Shown here one piece after another: positions 22,400 to 33,868 of a stretch of DNA of 64,000 bases. The notes under the pieces were generated by a model, which saw only the letters and a list, made by a program, of their open reading frames with translations, made no database searches and was not told where the DNA came from. Position 1 is the first letter of the stretch. Each line of letters starts with the position of its first letter. This DNA comes from Dasypus novemcinctus (lineage: Eukaryota > Chordata > Mammalia > Cingulata > Dasypodidae), in NCBI RefSeq assembly GCF_030445035.2, contig NC_080699.1, forward strand, positions 8,990,001 through 9,054,000, given 5' to 3'. The translations under genes were made by a program, and so were the position numbers.

Positions 22400-23340
22400 C
22401 TTGTAAGAAATTATTAACAACCCATAGACATCCTGCTACCTAGAAACTAGTGTTAAGAATTTACCTCCTTCTAGATCTTTACATAGATCTATTTAGATAA
22501 GTGGAGTCATCCTATTCATACTGTGTCATCATAAGCTTCCTATTCATTTAATAATATAGAGTGAAGATTTTTCCAAGTCAGTAAATAGTCATTTAAAACA
22601 TTATTTTCAATGACTGAATTGTACTGATATCAATCACTGGTATCAAAAAACAACTGAAATAACCAGTGGCCTATTGGTGGACATTTAGTTACTTACCAAA
22701 TATTAGAAGTGATGAGAAATCTAGTAGGTATCTTGGTGCATATCCTTCATATTTTAAATTTAATCTTTTTTAAAAATTTGATATGAAATTTCTTATCAAA
22801 GTTTTGCAAAATAACAAGGTCTTTCATGTACACAGCTAAGTTGCCTTTCAAAAAGGAAGTATCAATTTACACTCTCACCAGCAGTATGTGAGAGTGGCTG
22901 CCTGGGTTAGGGTGGCCCCAAATCCATCAATGGTTATTAATTCTTTCTATAATCATTGCTAGATCGCTAAGTAAAAATGTATGATATTTTAATTCACGAG
23001 TCTTTTCTTATTAATAAGACTAAATGAATCATCTGGAAATTTATTAATTATTTTGTTCATCTTTTTCATATAAATTTGTGAAAGTTTTATTTATTAAAAA
23101 ACCTTTGTCTGTCCTAATGTTACACTTATTTTGCCCAATTTGCCTTTTAAAAATTTTTTTTTATTTTGTTTTTCTTTTTCGCTCCCTCACTTTTAGCTGG
23201 CTATAGAATTCCTGATTGACAATTATTTACTATGTCGTACCACTGTCTTCTGGCCTCTCTTGTAACTAAGGTATTGTCCTCTTAGGCATTGTTGTTTGTT
23301 TGTTTTTTTGGTAAGGAATCTGTTTATGACTTTTTTTTGT
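22400..23340 (-). mobile_element. Old L1M debris
   Basis: Inverted L1M-type 3' UTR and ORF2 words occur: tttacactctcaccagcagt near 22,870 and agctggctatagaattcctg near 23,200. Several copies may be merged here. Confidence 0.55.
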
Positions 23341-25060
23341 TTTTGTTTTTTATTTTAAAAATGTGTTGAAGTGTATCATTCATATATGAACATACATAAG
23401 CAATAAGTGTACTGTAATAGTTGTGGATTTATAAAACAAACATGCATATTGTACAGGGCTCCCATACATCACCCCACCACCAGCACCTTGCACTGTTGTG
23501 AAACAAACTTGTTACAAATGAAAACATTGTTACAAACTATGAAAGAGCTTCATGAAAATATTACTATTAACTATAGCCCATATCGTACATTTGGTGTATT
23601 TTTCCTCCAACCCACTCTATTATTAACACCCTGTATTACTATTGTATATTTGTTATAGTCCCTGAGAGAACATTCTCATATTTGTACTGATAACCACAAC
23701 CCATCTTCTACCACAGGATTCCCCGTGTTACACAGGTCCATGCCTTGTATACTCCATTCAAAGTGCACACTGAGTGATTCTTGTTTTCATCACAAGAGTT
23801 GTACAGTCATCATTTCAGCCAATTTTAGAACCTTTTCATTATTCCAAAAGGAAAAACCCCATACTTTCTGATGCCTCCCTAATATTGTCACATAGAAATG
23901 ATGATATCTTCTTTGACATTACTACAAAAATATTACATTACTGTTAACTATTGTCCATAGCCTACATTAGTTGTAATTTTCCGGTGTATCACCAACACTT
24001 TTTTAAAAAAAGAACATTCTTTATTTATACTGTTAACTACAATCTTCATCCACCACCAAAATCACTGTTGTACAGTCCCTAGATTATCCTCTAGCTTCCT
24101 TTCAATTGGCATTTACATTCCTAGACTACACCTTTCAGCTACAATCAAATTAGTAAAGCAGTAGTGTTAGTTATATTCACTATAATGTGTTACAATCAAC
24201 TTTATTCATTTCCGGTTTTACAATAAACCTTATTAAAAATTCTACAGCGAAGTGGGTGTAGCTCAGTGGTTGAGCACCTGCTTCATATGTACAAGGTCTT
24301 TGGTTCAATCCCCAGGACCTCCTAAAAAAAATTCTACATATATTAAGCATCAGCTCCCATTCTTAACCCACATTCTATCTCCTAGTAAACTAGACTCTAG
24401 AGTTTACTTCCCTGAGTTTACTCATTATATTTATTTCATATTAGTGAGACCATACAATATTTGTCTGGCTTATTTCCCTCAACGTAATGTTCTCAAGGTT
24501 CATCCATATTGTCCATATTGTCATATGTGTCCCAATTTCATTTCTTACAACTGAACAATTCAGTCTTCTGGATATATTCCTAGTAGAGGGATTCCCAGAT
24601 TACACAGCAGTTCTATATTTAGCTTCCTGAGGAACCGCCAAACTGTCTTCCACGGAGGCTGCACCATTTTACATTTCCATCAACAGTGAAGGAGTGTTCC
24701 TGTTTCTCCACATCTTCTCCAGGACTTACTGTTTTCTTTTTTTTTAATAATGGCCATTCTATGAGGTGTGAGATGATGATATCTCATTGCAGTTTTGATT
24801 TGCATTTCCCTTATTGCTAGTGATAATGAACATTTTTTTCATATGCTTTTTCACCATTTGTATTTCCTCTTTGGAGAAATGTCTATTTAATAGTCTTTAG
24901 CCCATTAAAAAAAATTAGATTGCTTGTCCTTTTATTGTTGAGTTATATGAGAGATCCTCTACATCTTTTTGATTCAATGTAAGTAGGTAGTGTGTCTCTA
25001 AGAATTTGTCCATTTCATCTAAGTCCTTTTATTTCTGGGGAGTCAGTAATAATGTCCCCC
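23341..25060 (-). mobile_element. L1 copy, 3' end on the left
   Basis: A T-rich tail lies at about 23,320-23,355. The inverted L1 3' UTR is shared with 2,206-2,440, then inverted 3' L1 sequence with landmarks such as accgccaaactgtcttccac and late ORF2 follow. It ends abruptly at about 25,060 in mid-ORF2. A short SINE sits inside. No frame is intact. Confidence 0.8.
24247..24326 (+). repeat. Short tRNA-derived SINE with target duplication
   Basis: It carries an A-box-like gtgtagctcagtggttgagc and a B-box-like ggttcaatccc, and ends in an A-tail. The 12-base duplication aaaaattctaca at 24,235-24,246 and 24,327-24,338 is perfect. It lies inside an L1. Confidence 0.92.
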
Positions 25061-26790
25061 TTTTGAAAATGAAAACACAGCATACCAAACTTATGGGATG
25101 CAGCAAAAGTAGTGCTGAGAAGGAAATTTATAGTTTTAAGAGCTTACATGGAGAAAGAAAGATCTTAAATCAGAGACCTAACTCCACAATTGGATGATTA
25201 GAAAAAGAAAAGCAAACTAAGCCCAAAGCAAGAAAAAGGAAAAATATAACAAAGAGTAGAGAAGAGATAAATAGAATAGAGACTAAAAATAGAGAGAACA
25301 ACAAAACCCAAACATGATTTTTATTAAAAGGTCAATAAAATCAGCAAGACTTTAGCTAGGCTGGCAAAGGAAAAAAGGGAGAACACAAAATCAGAAATGA
25401 AAACGGGGGTATTACTACTGACTCCGCAGAAATAAAAAGGACTATAAAAGGATATTATAAACCACTGTATACCAACAAATTAGGTAACCTAGATGAAATG
25501 GTGATACTGTCACCACTGCTATTCAGCCTTGTACTAGAATGTGTAGCCAAAGCAATTAAGAAAAAAAAGAAGTAAAGAAATAAACAACATGTAAATTGGA
25601 AAGGAAGAAGTAAAACTTTCCATATTTGCAGATGACATATTTCTATATACAGAAAATCCTGAAGAGCTAATAAATGGATACAACAAAGTGGTCAGGTACA
25701 ATTGTAAATATCAGTAGTGTTTCTTCTATACATTACTAACAATCTGGAGAGGAAATCACACACAAAAAAATTTCATTTATAATAGCAACTAAAGAATGTA
25801 AAGGACTTACATATAAAAAACTACAAAACACTGCTAAATGAAATCAAAGAAGACATAAATAAATGGAAGGTCATTCCATAACTAAATATTGCTAAATGTC
25901 AATTCTACCCAGAGCAACTTACAGATTCAATGCAACCCCAATTAAAATTCCAATAGCCTCCTTTGCAAAAATGGAAAAGGCGATCATCAAATTTGAATGG
26001 CAGGGCAAGGTTCCAAATAGTCAAAAACATCCTGGAAAAAGAAAAACAGGTTTGGAAGATTCATACTTCCTAATTTTAAAACTTATTTCAAAGTAATAGT
26101 AATCAAAACAGCATGGTATTGGCACAAATACAGACATATGGACAAATGAAATCAAACTGAGTTCAGAAATAAACCTTCACAACTATGGCCAACTGATTTT
26201 TTATATGAAATGTTATGTATTATCAATGGTCATCAAGCAAAATGCAAACTAAATGAGATATAAAATACACACACTAAAATGATTAAAATTAAAGAGACTG
26301 ACAATATCAAATTTGGCAAAGACGTGGACCAACTGGAATTCTCGTATTTTGTTGCTGTGAATGTGACACCATAAAAACACCTTCGAAAACAGTATAGCAG
26401 TTTCTCAAAAAGGGATTATACTTGTCATATTAGTCAGCAATTTCACCAATATTCATTTACATAAGAACATATGTCCACGCAAAGACTTGTACTTGAATGA
26501 ACACAGAATCTTTATTAATAGTAGCCTTAAACCAGAAACACTCCACATGTCCATCATGCACAAAGAAACCATGATATGTATATATATATATTTTTCCCAA
26601 TGGAACACTACTTCACATTAATAAAGAATGAACAACTTATATGTGCATTAACAGAGATGGATCTCAAAAACACAGTGCTGAATCAAAGAAGGTAAGACAC
26701 AAAGGGCTGCATATTGTTTAATTCCACTTACATAAAATTCTAAAAAAGACAGCTCTAGAGCACATAAAGCATATATGTGACCTATTTTGT
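25061..26790 (+). mobile_element. L1 copy, ORF2 3' half
   Basis: It starts at tatgggatgcagcaaaagta, in the ORF2 region, and proceeds through gatgacatatttctatatac (catalytic region of the reverse transcriptase) to late ORF2 near 26,700. Stops and gaps abound. It lies tail-to-tail with the next L1. Confidence 0.8.
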
Positions 26791-26799
26791 GTATTTTCA

Positions 26800-29560
26800 T
26801 GTTTCTTGTTTTATCGTATTTCAGAGAGTTACATTTTCCCACTTCTGGGATGTTTAGATGTATCTGGAGATGGAGCAAAGTCCTTTTCTCCTGAAGGAGA
26901 ACAATCATGCGTAAAATGCAGGCTTCCCACACACCACACCACCACCACCACTTTGCACTGGTGTGGAACATTTGTTATAATGGATGGATGACAATACATT
27001 TTTATAACGGTACTATTAACTGTAGTCCATGGTTTGACTTAGGGTTCACTGATTGTATATTGTAATTCCATGGATTTTTACAAAATTTTTATTTTGTTAC
27101 AATATATACAATCAAACATTTCACCTTTTAAACACATTCACATATATATTTCAGTACTGTTAACTGAATTCACAATGTTGTGCTACCATCACGATCATCC
27201 ATTTCCAAAATATTTCCATCATCCTAAAGAGGAAACCTGTGCATTTTAACCTTAATTTTGCATTTCCTATCCCCACCCTATCCCCTGGTAACCAATACTC
27301 TAGATTCTAACTCTATGAGTTTGCTTATTCTAATTGTCTCAGATCAGTGAGTTCATATGATATTTGTCCTTCTGTGTTTGGCTTATTTCATTCAAAATGA
27401 TGTCTTCAAAGTTCATCATGACATCACATGTATCAGGACTTCATCTTTATATGGCTGAATAATATTCCATTGTATGTATACACCACAATTTATTTATTCA
27501 TTCATTAGCTGATGTACACTTGGGTTGTTTCCATCTTTTGGCAGTTGTGAATAGTACTGCTATGGACATCAGTGTACAATATTTGTTTGAGTACCTCCTT
27601 TCAATTCTCTTAGTTATATACTAAGTAGTGGGGTTGCCAGGTCATGTGGTAGTTCTAGCCTTAGCTTCGTGAGGAACTGCCAAACTGTCTTCCACTGTGG
27701 CTGCACCATTTGACATTACCACCAGCAATGACTGAGTTGTTCCTGTTTCTCCACATCTTCTCCAACACTTATTACTTTCTTTTTGTCTTCAATAGAAGTC
27801 ATTCTAATGAGTGTGAAATAGTATCTCATTGTGGTCTTGATTTGCATTTCTCTGATGGCTAATGATGTTGAGCATCTTTTCATGTGCTTTCTGGTCATTT
27901 GCATATCTTCTTTGGAGAGATGACTATTCAAGTCTTTTGCCCATTTTTAAGTTGGGTTGTCCTTTTTGATAAGTTGAAGGGTTTCTTTATAGAGTCTGGA
28001 TATTAACCCTTTATCAGATATGCGGTTTCCAAATATTTTCTCCCATTGTTTAGGTTGTCTTTTTACTTTCATGAAAAAGTCCTTTGCTGAACAAGAGTTT
28101 TTAGTTTTGATGAGGTCCCATTTATCTATTTTTCTTTTGTTGCTTGTGCTCTGGGTATAAAGTCTAAGAAACCATTGGCTAACACAAGATACTGAAGATA
28201 CTTGCCTAAGTTTTTAGTTGACTTTTGTATATGGTATAAGGTCCTATATTTTATTTTATTTTAGCAAATGGAGATCCAGTTTTCCCAGCACCATTTGTTG
28301 AAAGTGTACCATTTGTTGAAGAGATTATTCTTTCCAAATTGAGTGGTTTTTGCCCCCTTGTCAAAAATCAGTTGGCCATAAATCTGAGGGTTGATTCTGA
28401 GCTCTTAATTCTATTCCATTGCTCTCTCTGTATGTCCTTTTGCCAGCACTATGTTGCTTGATTACTGTGTTTTGTATTAAGTTTTTTTTATTAAGGATTT
28501 TTTAAAAAGACTTATTTATTTACACCCCTGCCCCCCACATTGTCTGCTCTTTGTGTTCTTCTGTATATGCTTGTCTTCTCTTTAGGTGGCACCGGGAACC
28601 AATCCTGGGGCATTCTGGAGTGGGAGAAAGGTGCTCAATCTCTTTTGCCACCTTAGCTCCCTGGTCTGCTGCATCCCTTGTTGTCTCTCCTCTGTGTCTC
28701 TTTTTATTGTGTCATCTTGCTGCACCAGCTCTCCACTCAGGCCAGCTTGCCGCATGGGCCAACACTCTGGCACAGGCCAGCACTCCTGCGTGGGCCAGCA
28801 CTCCATGTGGGCCAGCTCTCCACTTGGGCCAGCTCACTGTGCAGGTCAGCTTGCCTTCAAAAGGAAGTCCTGGGAACTGAATCCTGAACCTCCTATTTGG
28901 TAGATGGGAGCCCAATTACTTGAGCAACATCTGCTTCCCTGTATTAAGTTCTAATATCAGGAAGTGTGAGTCTTCCAATTTCATTCTTCTTTTTCAAGAT
29001 GGCTTTAGCTATTTGGGGACCCTTGCCCTTCCATATAAATTTGATGATTGGCTTCTCCATTTCTGCAAAGAAGGTTGCTGGACTTTTGATTGGGATTGCA
29101 CTGAATCTATAAATTGCTTTGGATAGAACTGACATCTTAATGATATTTAGTCTTCCAATTCAAGAATATAGAATGTCCTTCCATTTATTTAGGTCTTCTT
29201 TGATTTCTTTTAGCAATGTTTTGTAGTTTTCTGTGTACAATTCCTTTAGTCTTTAGATAGATTTATTCCTAGATATTTGAATCTTTTAGTTGCTATTTTG
29301 AATGGGAGTTTTTTCTTGATTTCTTTTTCTGATTGTCCATTGCTTGTGTATAGAACTACAACTGAATTTTGGGTGTTGACCTTGTACCCCACCACTTTAC
29401 TGAAATCATTTATTAGCTCTAAGAGCTTTTTTGTGGATTTTTCAAGATTTTTCTGAATATAGGATCATATCATCTATAAATAGGGGAGGTGTTACTTTTT
29501 CTTCTGTAATTTGGATGCTTTTCATTTCATTTTTTCACCTTTTATTTCATAGTCTCTCTC
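26800..29560 (-). mobile_element. L1 copy, 3' end on the left, with SINE insertion
   Basis: It opens with an inverted 3' UTR containing a CACCACCACCA segment near 26,935. Inverted 3' L1 sequence (aactgccaaactgtcttcca) and ORF2 (catttgttgaaagtgtacc, tcaagatggctttagctatt) follow to about 29,560. The frame is broken. Confidence 0.85.
28484..28939 (-). repeat. Full-length DAS SINE with target duplication
   Basis: On the minus strand it has the gggaagcagatgttgctcaa-type head, then a B-box-like segment, a series of related gcaggccagcact-type short units and the 3' conserved block. The duplication tgtattaagtt is perfect at 28,473-28,483 and 28,940-28,950. It splits an L1. Confidence 0.92.
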
Positions 29561-29699
29561 TTACCTGGATGCTATACAGTGCTCTTCTGGCCTCTAGAAC
29601 TTCAAAATAATTGTTTCAGACATTCCTGCCTGTTTAATAGCTGTTTTGTGGAAGGACTGAGTCGTGGAGCCCCCTACTCTACCATCTACCCACCCTCCT

Positions 29700-31365
29700 C
29701 TCTGCTAATGGATTTTTGACAAAGGCGTCTCAAGTCCACTCAATTGGGAAAGAATAGTCTCTTCAAGAAATGGTGCTCAGAATACTGGATAGCCATTTGC
29801 AAAACAATGATATGGACCCCTACCTAACACAATATACAAAAATCAACTCAAATGGATAGAAGAACTAAATATAAGAATCAAAATTACACAACTCCTAGAA
29901 GAAAACACAGGGAAGCATCTTCAGGACCTTGTGGTGAACAATGGTTTCTTAGACTTTATATTAAAAGCCCAATTCACAAAAGAAAAAAATAGATGGGACT
30001 TCATTAATATTAAAAATTTTGTGCATCAAAGGACTCCATTGGAAAAGTAAGAAGACAACTTATAGAATGGGACAATATTTGGAAATCACATATCTAATAA
30101 GGGTTGAATATAAAAAATATATAAAGAAATTCTACAACTCAACAACAAAAAGACAAACAATCCAATTTAAAAATGGGCAAAATACATGAATAGACATTTC
30201 TCTAAAGAGGATATACAAATGGCCAAAAAGCACATGAAAAAATGTTCAATATTGGCAGAGGACATGCAGCTCAATGTTTGAGTGCATCCTTGACATGTAC
30301 GAGGTCCTGGGTTCAATCCCTGGTAACCTCCTAAAAAAAAAGTTCAATATCATTAGCCATTAGGGTAATGCAAATCTAAACCACAATGATGTACCGTATC
30401 ACACCCCCCTAGAATGCTACTATTCAAAAATGGAAAATAAGTTTTAGAGAGGATGTGGAGAAATAGGAACACTTGTTCATTGTTGCTGAGAATATAAAAT
30501 GTTGCAGGTGCTCTGGAAAACAGTTTGGCAGTTTCTCAGAAAGTTAAGCATAGAATTACTGTATGACCAAGGAATCCCATTCTAGGTATTAATACAAATC
30601 ATTGAAAGCAGGGACTCAAACAGATATCTGCAAATCAATGTTCACAGCAGCATTATTCACGACTGCCAAAAGATAGAAGTAAACCAAGTATCTATCAACA
30701 GATGAATGGATAAAATGTGGAATGTACACAATGGAATGCTATTCAGCCATAAAAAAGAATGAAGTTCTGAGACACACGACAACATGATGAACCTTGAAGA
30801 AGGTATCATGCTGAGTGAAAAAAGCCCAATACAGAAGCACAAATATTGTGTGACCTCACTGGTATGAAATAATTGGAATAAGCCAATACATAGAGGCAGA
30901 CACTAGAATACAATTTACCAGGAGCTCTTGTGGTTCCCAGGGCTGGTGTGGGGGAATAGGGAGTTAGTGCTTACTGGGTACAGAGTTTCTATTTGGGGTG
31001 ATGGAAAAGTTTTGGCAATGGATGGTGGTGATGATTGCACAACAGTGTGAGTGTATTTAATACCACTGAATATGTATTTGAATGTATTTAAAAGGGGGAA
31101 TATATGTTGGATTGGTTGGATATATGTTACTAGAATAAACAATTTTTAAAAACAGCATAGGACTGTATAACACAAACAGTGAACCCTATTGAAAACCATG
31201 AACTATAGTTACCAGCATATAATAATATTCTTTCACCAGTTTTAACAAAGGTTCCACAGGAATGCAAAGTGCTAATAACAGGGAAACCTGAGTGCTGGAG
31301 GGGGTACCTGGGAACGCTGTGTCTTCTGCATTACTTTTCCATAAACCTACAACTTTCAAATAACA
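29700..31365 (+). mobile_element. L1 copy, ORF2 3' end and 3' UTR
   Basis: It starts in late ORF2 (ggatttttgacaaaggcgtc), passes aacaaatg-type and atgaatggataaaatgtgga landmarks, and ends with a 3' UTR near caaagtgctaataacagggaaa. There is no clear poly(A) tail. A short SINE lies at 30,253-30,341. Confidence 0.8.
30253..30341 (+). repeat. Short tRNA-derived SINE with target duplication
   Basis: The tRNA-like head atgcagctcaatgtttgagt and B-box gggttcaatccc are followed by an A-tail. Nine bases, gttcaatat, flank it at 30,244-30,252 and 30,342-30,350. Confidence 0.9.
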
Positions 31366-31650
31366 AGTAGGACCTCGCGGCCCCCTTGCTGGTCCTTCCC
31401 CCACCCGGCACTGGCTGAGCCCTGAGCCCGCCCGCACTTCCAGTGCAGTGTCCCTAGTTCCGGATCCCGAGCATGCAGAGTCATCTCTGTGGCCACGCTC
31501 TAGTGTACGTGCCCGTGCTGGCCGAACTGCATGGCTCACAGCGCTCTCCTACACAACACGGAGACCAGCCACGCTGCAGGCTCCTGGGGCCACGCAGAGG
31601 ACTGCGGGCGGGGAAACACAGCGCAGCAGGGGACCCTGAGGAAATTCTGT
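31366..31650. other. CpG-rich block next to an L1 3' end
   Basis: About 18 CpGs occur in 275 bases of roughly 64% GC, an observed/expected ratio near 0.6. It follows the L1 3' UTR directly. Overlapping open frames on both strands carry no recognised similarity. Its origin is unknown. Confidence 0.5.
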
Positions 31651-31660
31651 TTCCTAGGGG

Positions 31661-32335
31661 GAATAAGGACAGCTGCATCCCTTTAGAGGGGGGAACTCTT
31701 TAGGCCCTATGCACAATCCTAGGACATGGTGCAGGCACCGGGAAGAGCAGGGAGTTCCTGCGCTTTTGCCTCAGGCTCTTCTCACTTGTTTCGGCCAATT
31801 CTTCAAAGACTGGGAAAGGAGTTTTCTTTTTTTCCTCTTTTTTGTTTGTTAGCTCCTGGCATTTAAGGAAATCTCTGACAACATGCTAGCTGGATACAAG
31901 CTTAAGGAACAGATGCCTCAAGATTCTAAATTTCAGTGATATATTAAATACCAAAATGCCCAGATTGCAACAAAAGAACACAAAGCATACAAAGAAACAG
32001 GAAGCAAAGGCCCATGCAAAGGAGAATATTAAAGCATTAGGCATCAACAACGAGGACTTACCAGACAAAGACTTTAAAAGTGGTCCTAGATATATGCTCA
32101 AAGAGAAGAGCTAAAGGAAAAAATGGACAAAGAGCTAACGGACGCTGGGAAAATGAGAGTTGTACACAAAGAGAAAATCAGTAAGAATTGGATGAGATTT
32201 TCAAAGCATGAAGCACATAATAGGAACTTTATAAATATTCTCCCTTCTTCCCTGCAAATATGAGAAGTGTCACAGAGTTCCTAGGAGATAGTAGTATGGA
32301 TCGAATATGACAAAAAGACCAAAGCTGGATTTAAA
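31661..32335. other. Intergenic sequence with possible L1 5' fragment
   Basis: From about 31,890 to 32,290 the A-rich sequence (gactttaaaagtggtcctag) loosely recalls the 5' part of old L1 elements. I cannot place it firmly. Confidence 0.35.
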
Positions 32336-32339
32336 GAAA

Positions 32340-32391
32340 GTGGAAGTAGAACATGTCTTAGAGCTCACACTTTTTAGCTGGTTTGAGGGTG
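32340..32391. repeat. 52-bp direct repeat, left copy
   Basis: This stretch and 35,293-35,344 are both 52 bases long and match at 47 positions without gaps. They share gtggaagtagaacat at the start and gagggtg at the end. They bracket the ferritin pseudogene and the LTR fragment. Confidence 0.85.
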
Positions 32392-32629
32392 CCTTCCCAG
32401 GGTTTTTTGTTTGTTTGTTTTTCCTGCAAAAAGCTCTTTATTGTTTACACTTGATTCAGAACATGCTAGAGGGCTATAAGGTGTGGTTAAAAATCACAAA
32501 TTTTAGCTGGTTTGAGGGTGCCTTCCCAGGGTTTTTTGTTTGTTTGTTTTTCCTGCAAAAAGCTCTTTATTGTTTACGCTTGATTCAGAACATGCTAGAG
32601 GGCTATAAGGTGGGATTAAAAAGATGCCT
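32372..32629. repeat. 129-bp tandem duplication at the pseudogene's 3' end
   Basis: The unit starting ttttagctggtttgagggtg occurs at 32,372 and again at 32,501. It includes the pseudogene's poly(A)-derived T-run, its polyadenylation signal (tttatt on the plus strand) and about 50 bases of its 3' UTR. Copies differ at only a few positions. A 170-codon plus-strand frame spanning it is an artefact of the repeat. Confidence 0.92.
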
Positions 32630-33395
32630 CCTGCTGGAGGGCTCAGGCAGAAGCCTGGGTGCCAGGACTGAATACAGAGGGTTTTTCTCTGCCCGCAATG
32701 GCCTCTGGGCTCAGGAGGCTCCAGTCGTGCTTGAGGGCGAAACTTTTGCGGGTCAGCCGGACAGTAGAGGATGGTCAGGTGTAGCCCTTCTTCTGGATCA
32801 GCTTTACCTCCTCGTTTAGGAGATGGTTTTCCAGGAGGTCACAGAGAGGGGGCCTGTGTTGGCAGATCCCAGGGCATGCAGAGCCAAAAGGGCCCGGCGC
32901 AGGCTCTTCTCCAGGACCAGGGCAGCTTCCAAGGCATCCAGCGTCTTGCCCCAATCATCTTGGGATGGCTTCTGCATGTCCCGGAAGAGGGTGCGGCTGC
33001 CGAGCTGGTTTTGCATCATCAAGAGATGCTCGGCGCCCTCGTGCTTCTCCTTCACCAGCTCGCAGAGGAAGTGTCCACACCCTTCAGGGCCACATCGTCG
33101 CAGTTGAAACAGTAGCCCAGAGAGAGGTAGTTGTAGGAGGCTTGACCAGGTGCAGGTTGACCAGGTGGTTAAGAGGCCTCCACTCCAATGGAGTAGTTCT
33201 GATTGCTCTGGGAGCTCATGGTTGGTCGACAAAGAGGAGCTAACCATAGAAAACGGCGTTAGCTGGTCCTGGAAGCAGAGGAGGGCCGAGAAGTTGGTCC
33301 TGGAGGTTGCATCTGGAGAAGCAGTTGGAAGGTGGTTGATGCTGGAGAGGTGGGGGAATTGTTCCCATGAAGACGGGGAAGCATTGGATTCCTCT
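32526..33395 (-). pseudogene. FTL: Ferritin light chain processed pseudogene
   Basis: Read on the minus strand, this is an intronless copy of ferritin light chain mRNA. The 5' UTR is recognisable (tgcaacctccaggaccaac), the start codon is at 33,217-33,219 in the context accATGagctcc, and the middle encodes the LMMQNQ and [11 protein letters not shown] segments typical of the light chain. An in-frame stop follows at codon 17 (33,169-33,171). At least one frameshift separates the start from the middle, and another follows the middle. AATAAA and a short A-rich tail close the 3' end. Lack of introns plus a tail indicates L1-driven retroposition. The iron-responsive element expected in the 5' UTR is at best degenerate near 33,360-33,390. 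It cannot make ferritin. Confidence 0.93.
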
Positions 33396-33419
33396 AGGGT
33401 TTTGTCTACGATGCATAAA

Positions 33420-33868
33420 TGAATTTATAAACATGGCAGTTTAGTTGGACCAGTAAAAAGAATTTATTAGGAAATGGAGAAAAAAATAGAGCTTACTGAG
33501 AAATGGGAGAGAAGAACGGAAATACACATCAAGATTTGGTGCGGGCTCCTCCAGACAGAGAGAGCGCACTCTGCCTCATGTGATTAACTTTTAAACAGTT
33601 AATTACCCCCCCTTCCTAATGATAAGGGGAGGGATTCCAGCTATTGATGGTGACCCCACCAATGGTGCAGGCCAGTGGTGAGGCTGTTTGGAATATCCAA
33701 GGCCAAGGGGAGGTCTGGAAAGAGAAACTGGGACCTTAAGGTTATACTCAAGGTCCCAGCGAGGTCCTGCAGCCATGTTGTCAGCCGGCCATGTTGTCTA
33801 TCAGCCATGTTGTCTGCTGGCCATGTTGCGGCTCATCTCCTCCATCACCCTGTACTAATCTGCCTCAA
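33420..33868 (-). repeat. LTR of a second, older class I endogenous retrovirus
   Basis: It has TG...CA-like ends about 449 bp apart. An AATAAA (gaatttattag on plus) is placed as in the LTR at 14,574. After it lies a degenerate purine tract, then internal sequence related to the first retrovirus. Boundaries are estimates. Confidence 0.6.

Noticed and set aside
24247..24326. Possible tRNA gene (A and B boxes present)
   Set aside because: The unit has an A-tail and a target duplication, and copies recur across the window. It is a SINE rather than a tRNA gene.
32307..32819. 170-codon plus-strand open frame containing an internal protein repeat
   Set aside because: It reads antisense through the FTL pseudogene's tail and its tandem duplication. 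The repeated peptide reflects the 129-bp DNA repeat.
32816..33247. 143-codon minus-strand frame with ferritin-like residues
   Set aside because: Only the middle is in the ferritin frame. The true start codon is followed by a stop at codon 17 and frameshifts, so it is a processed pseudogene.
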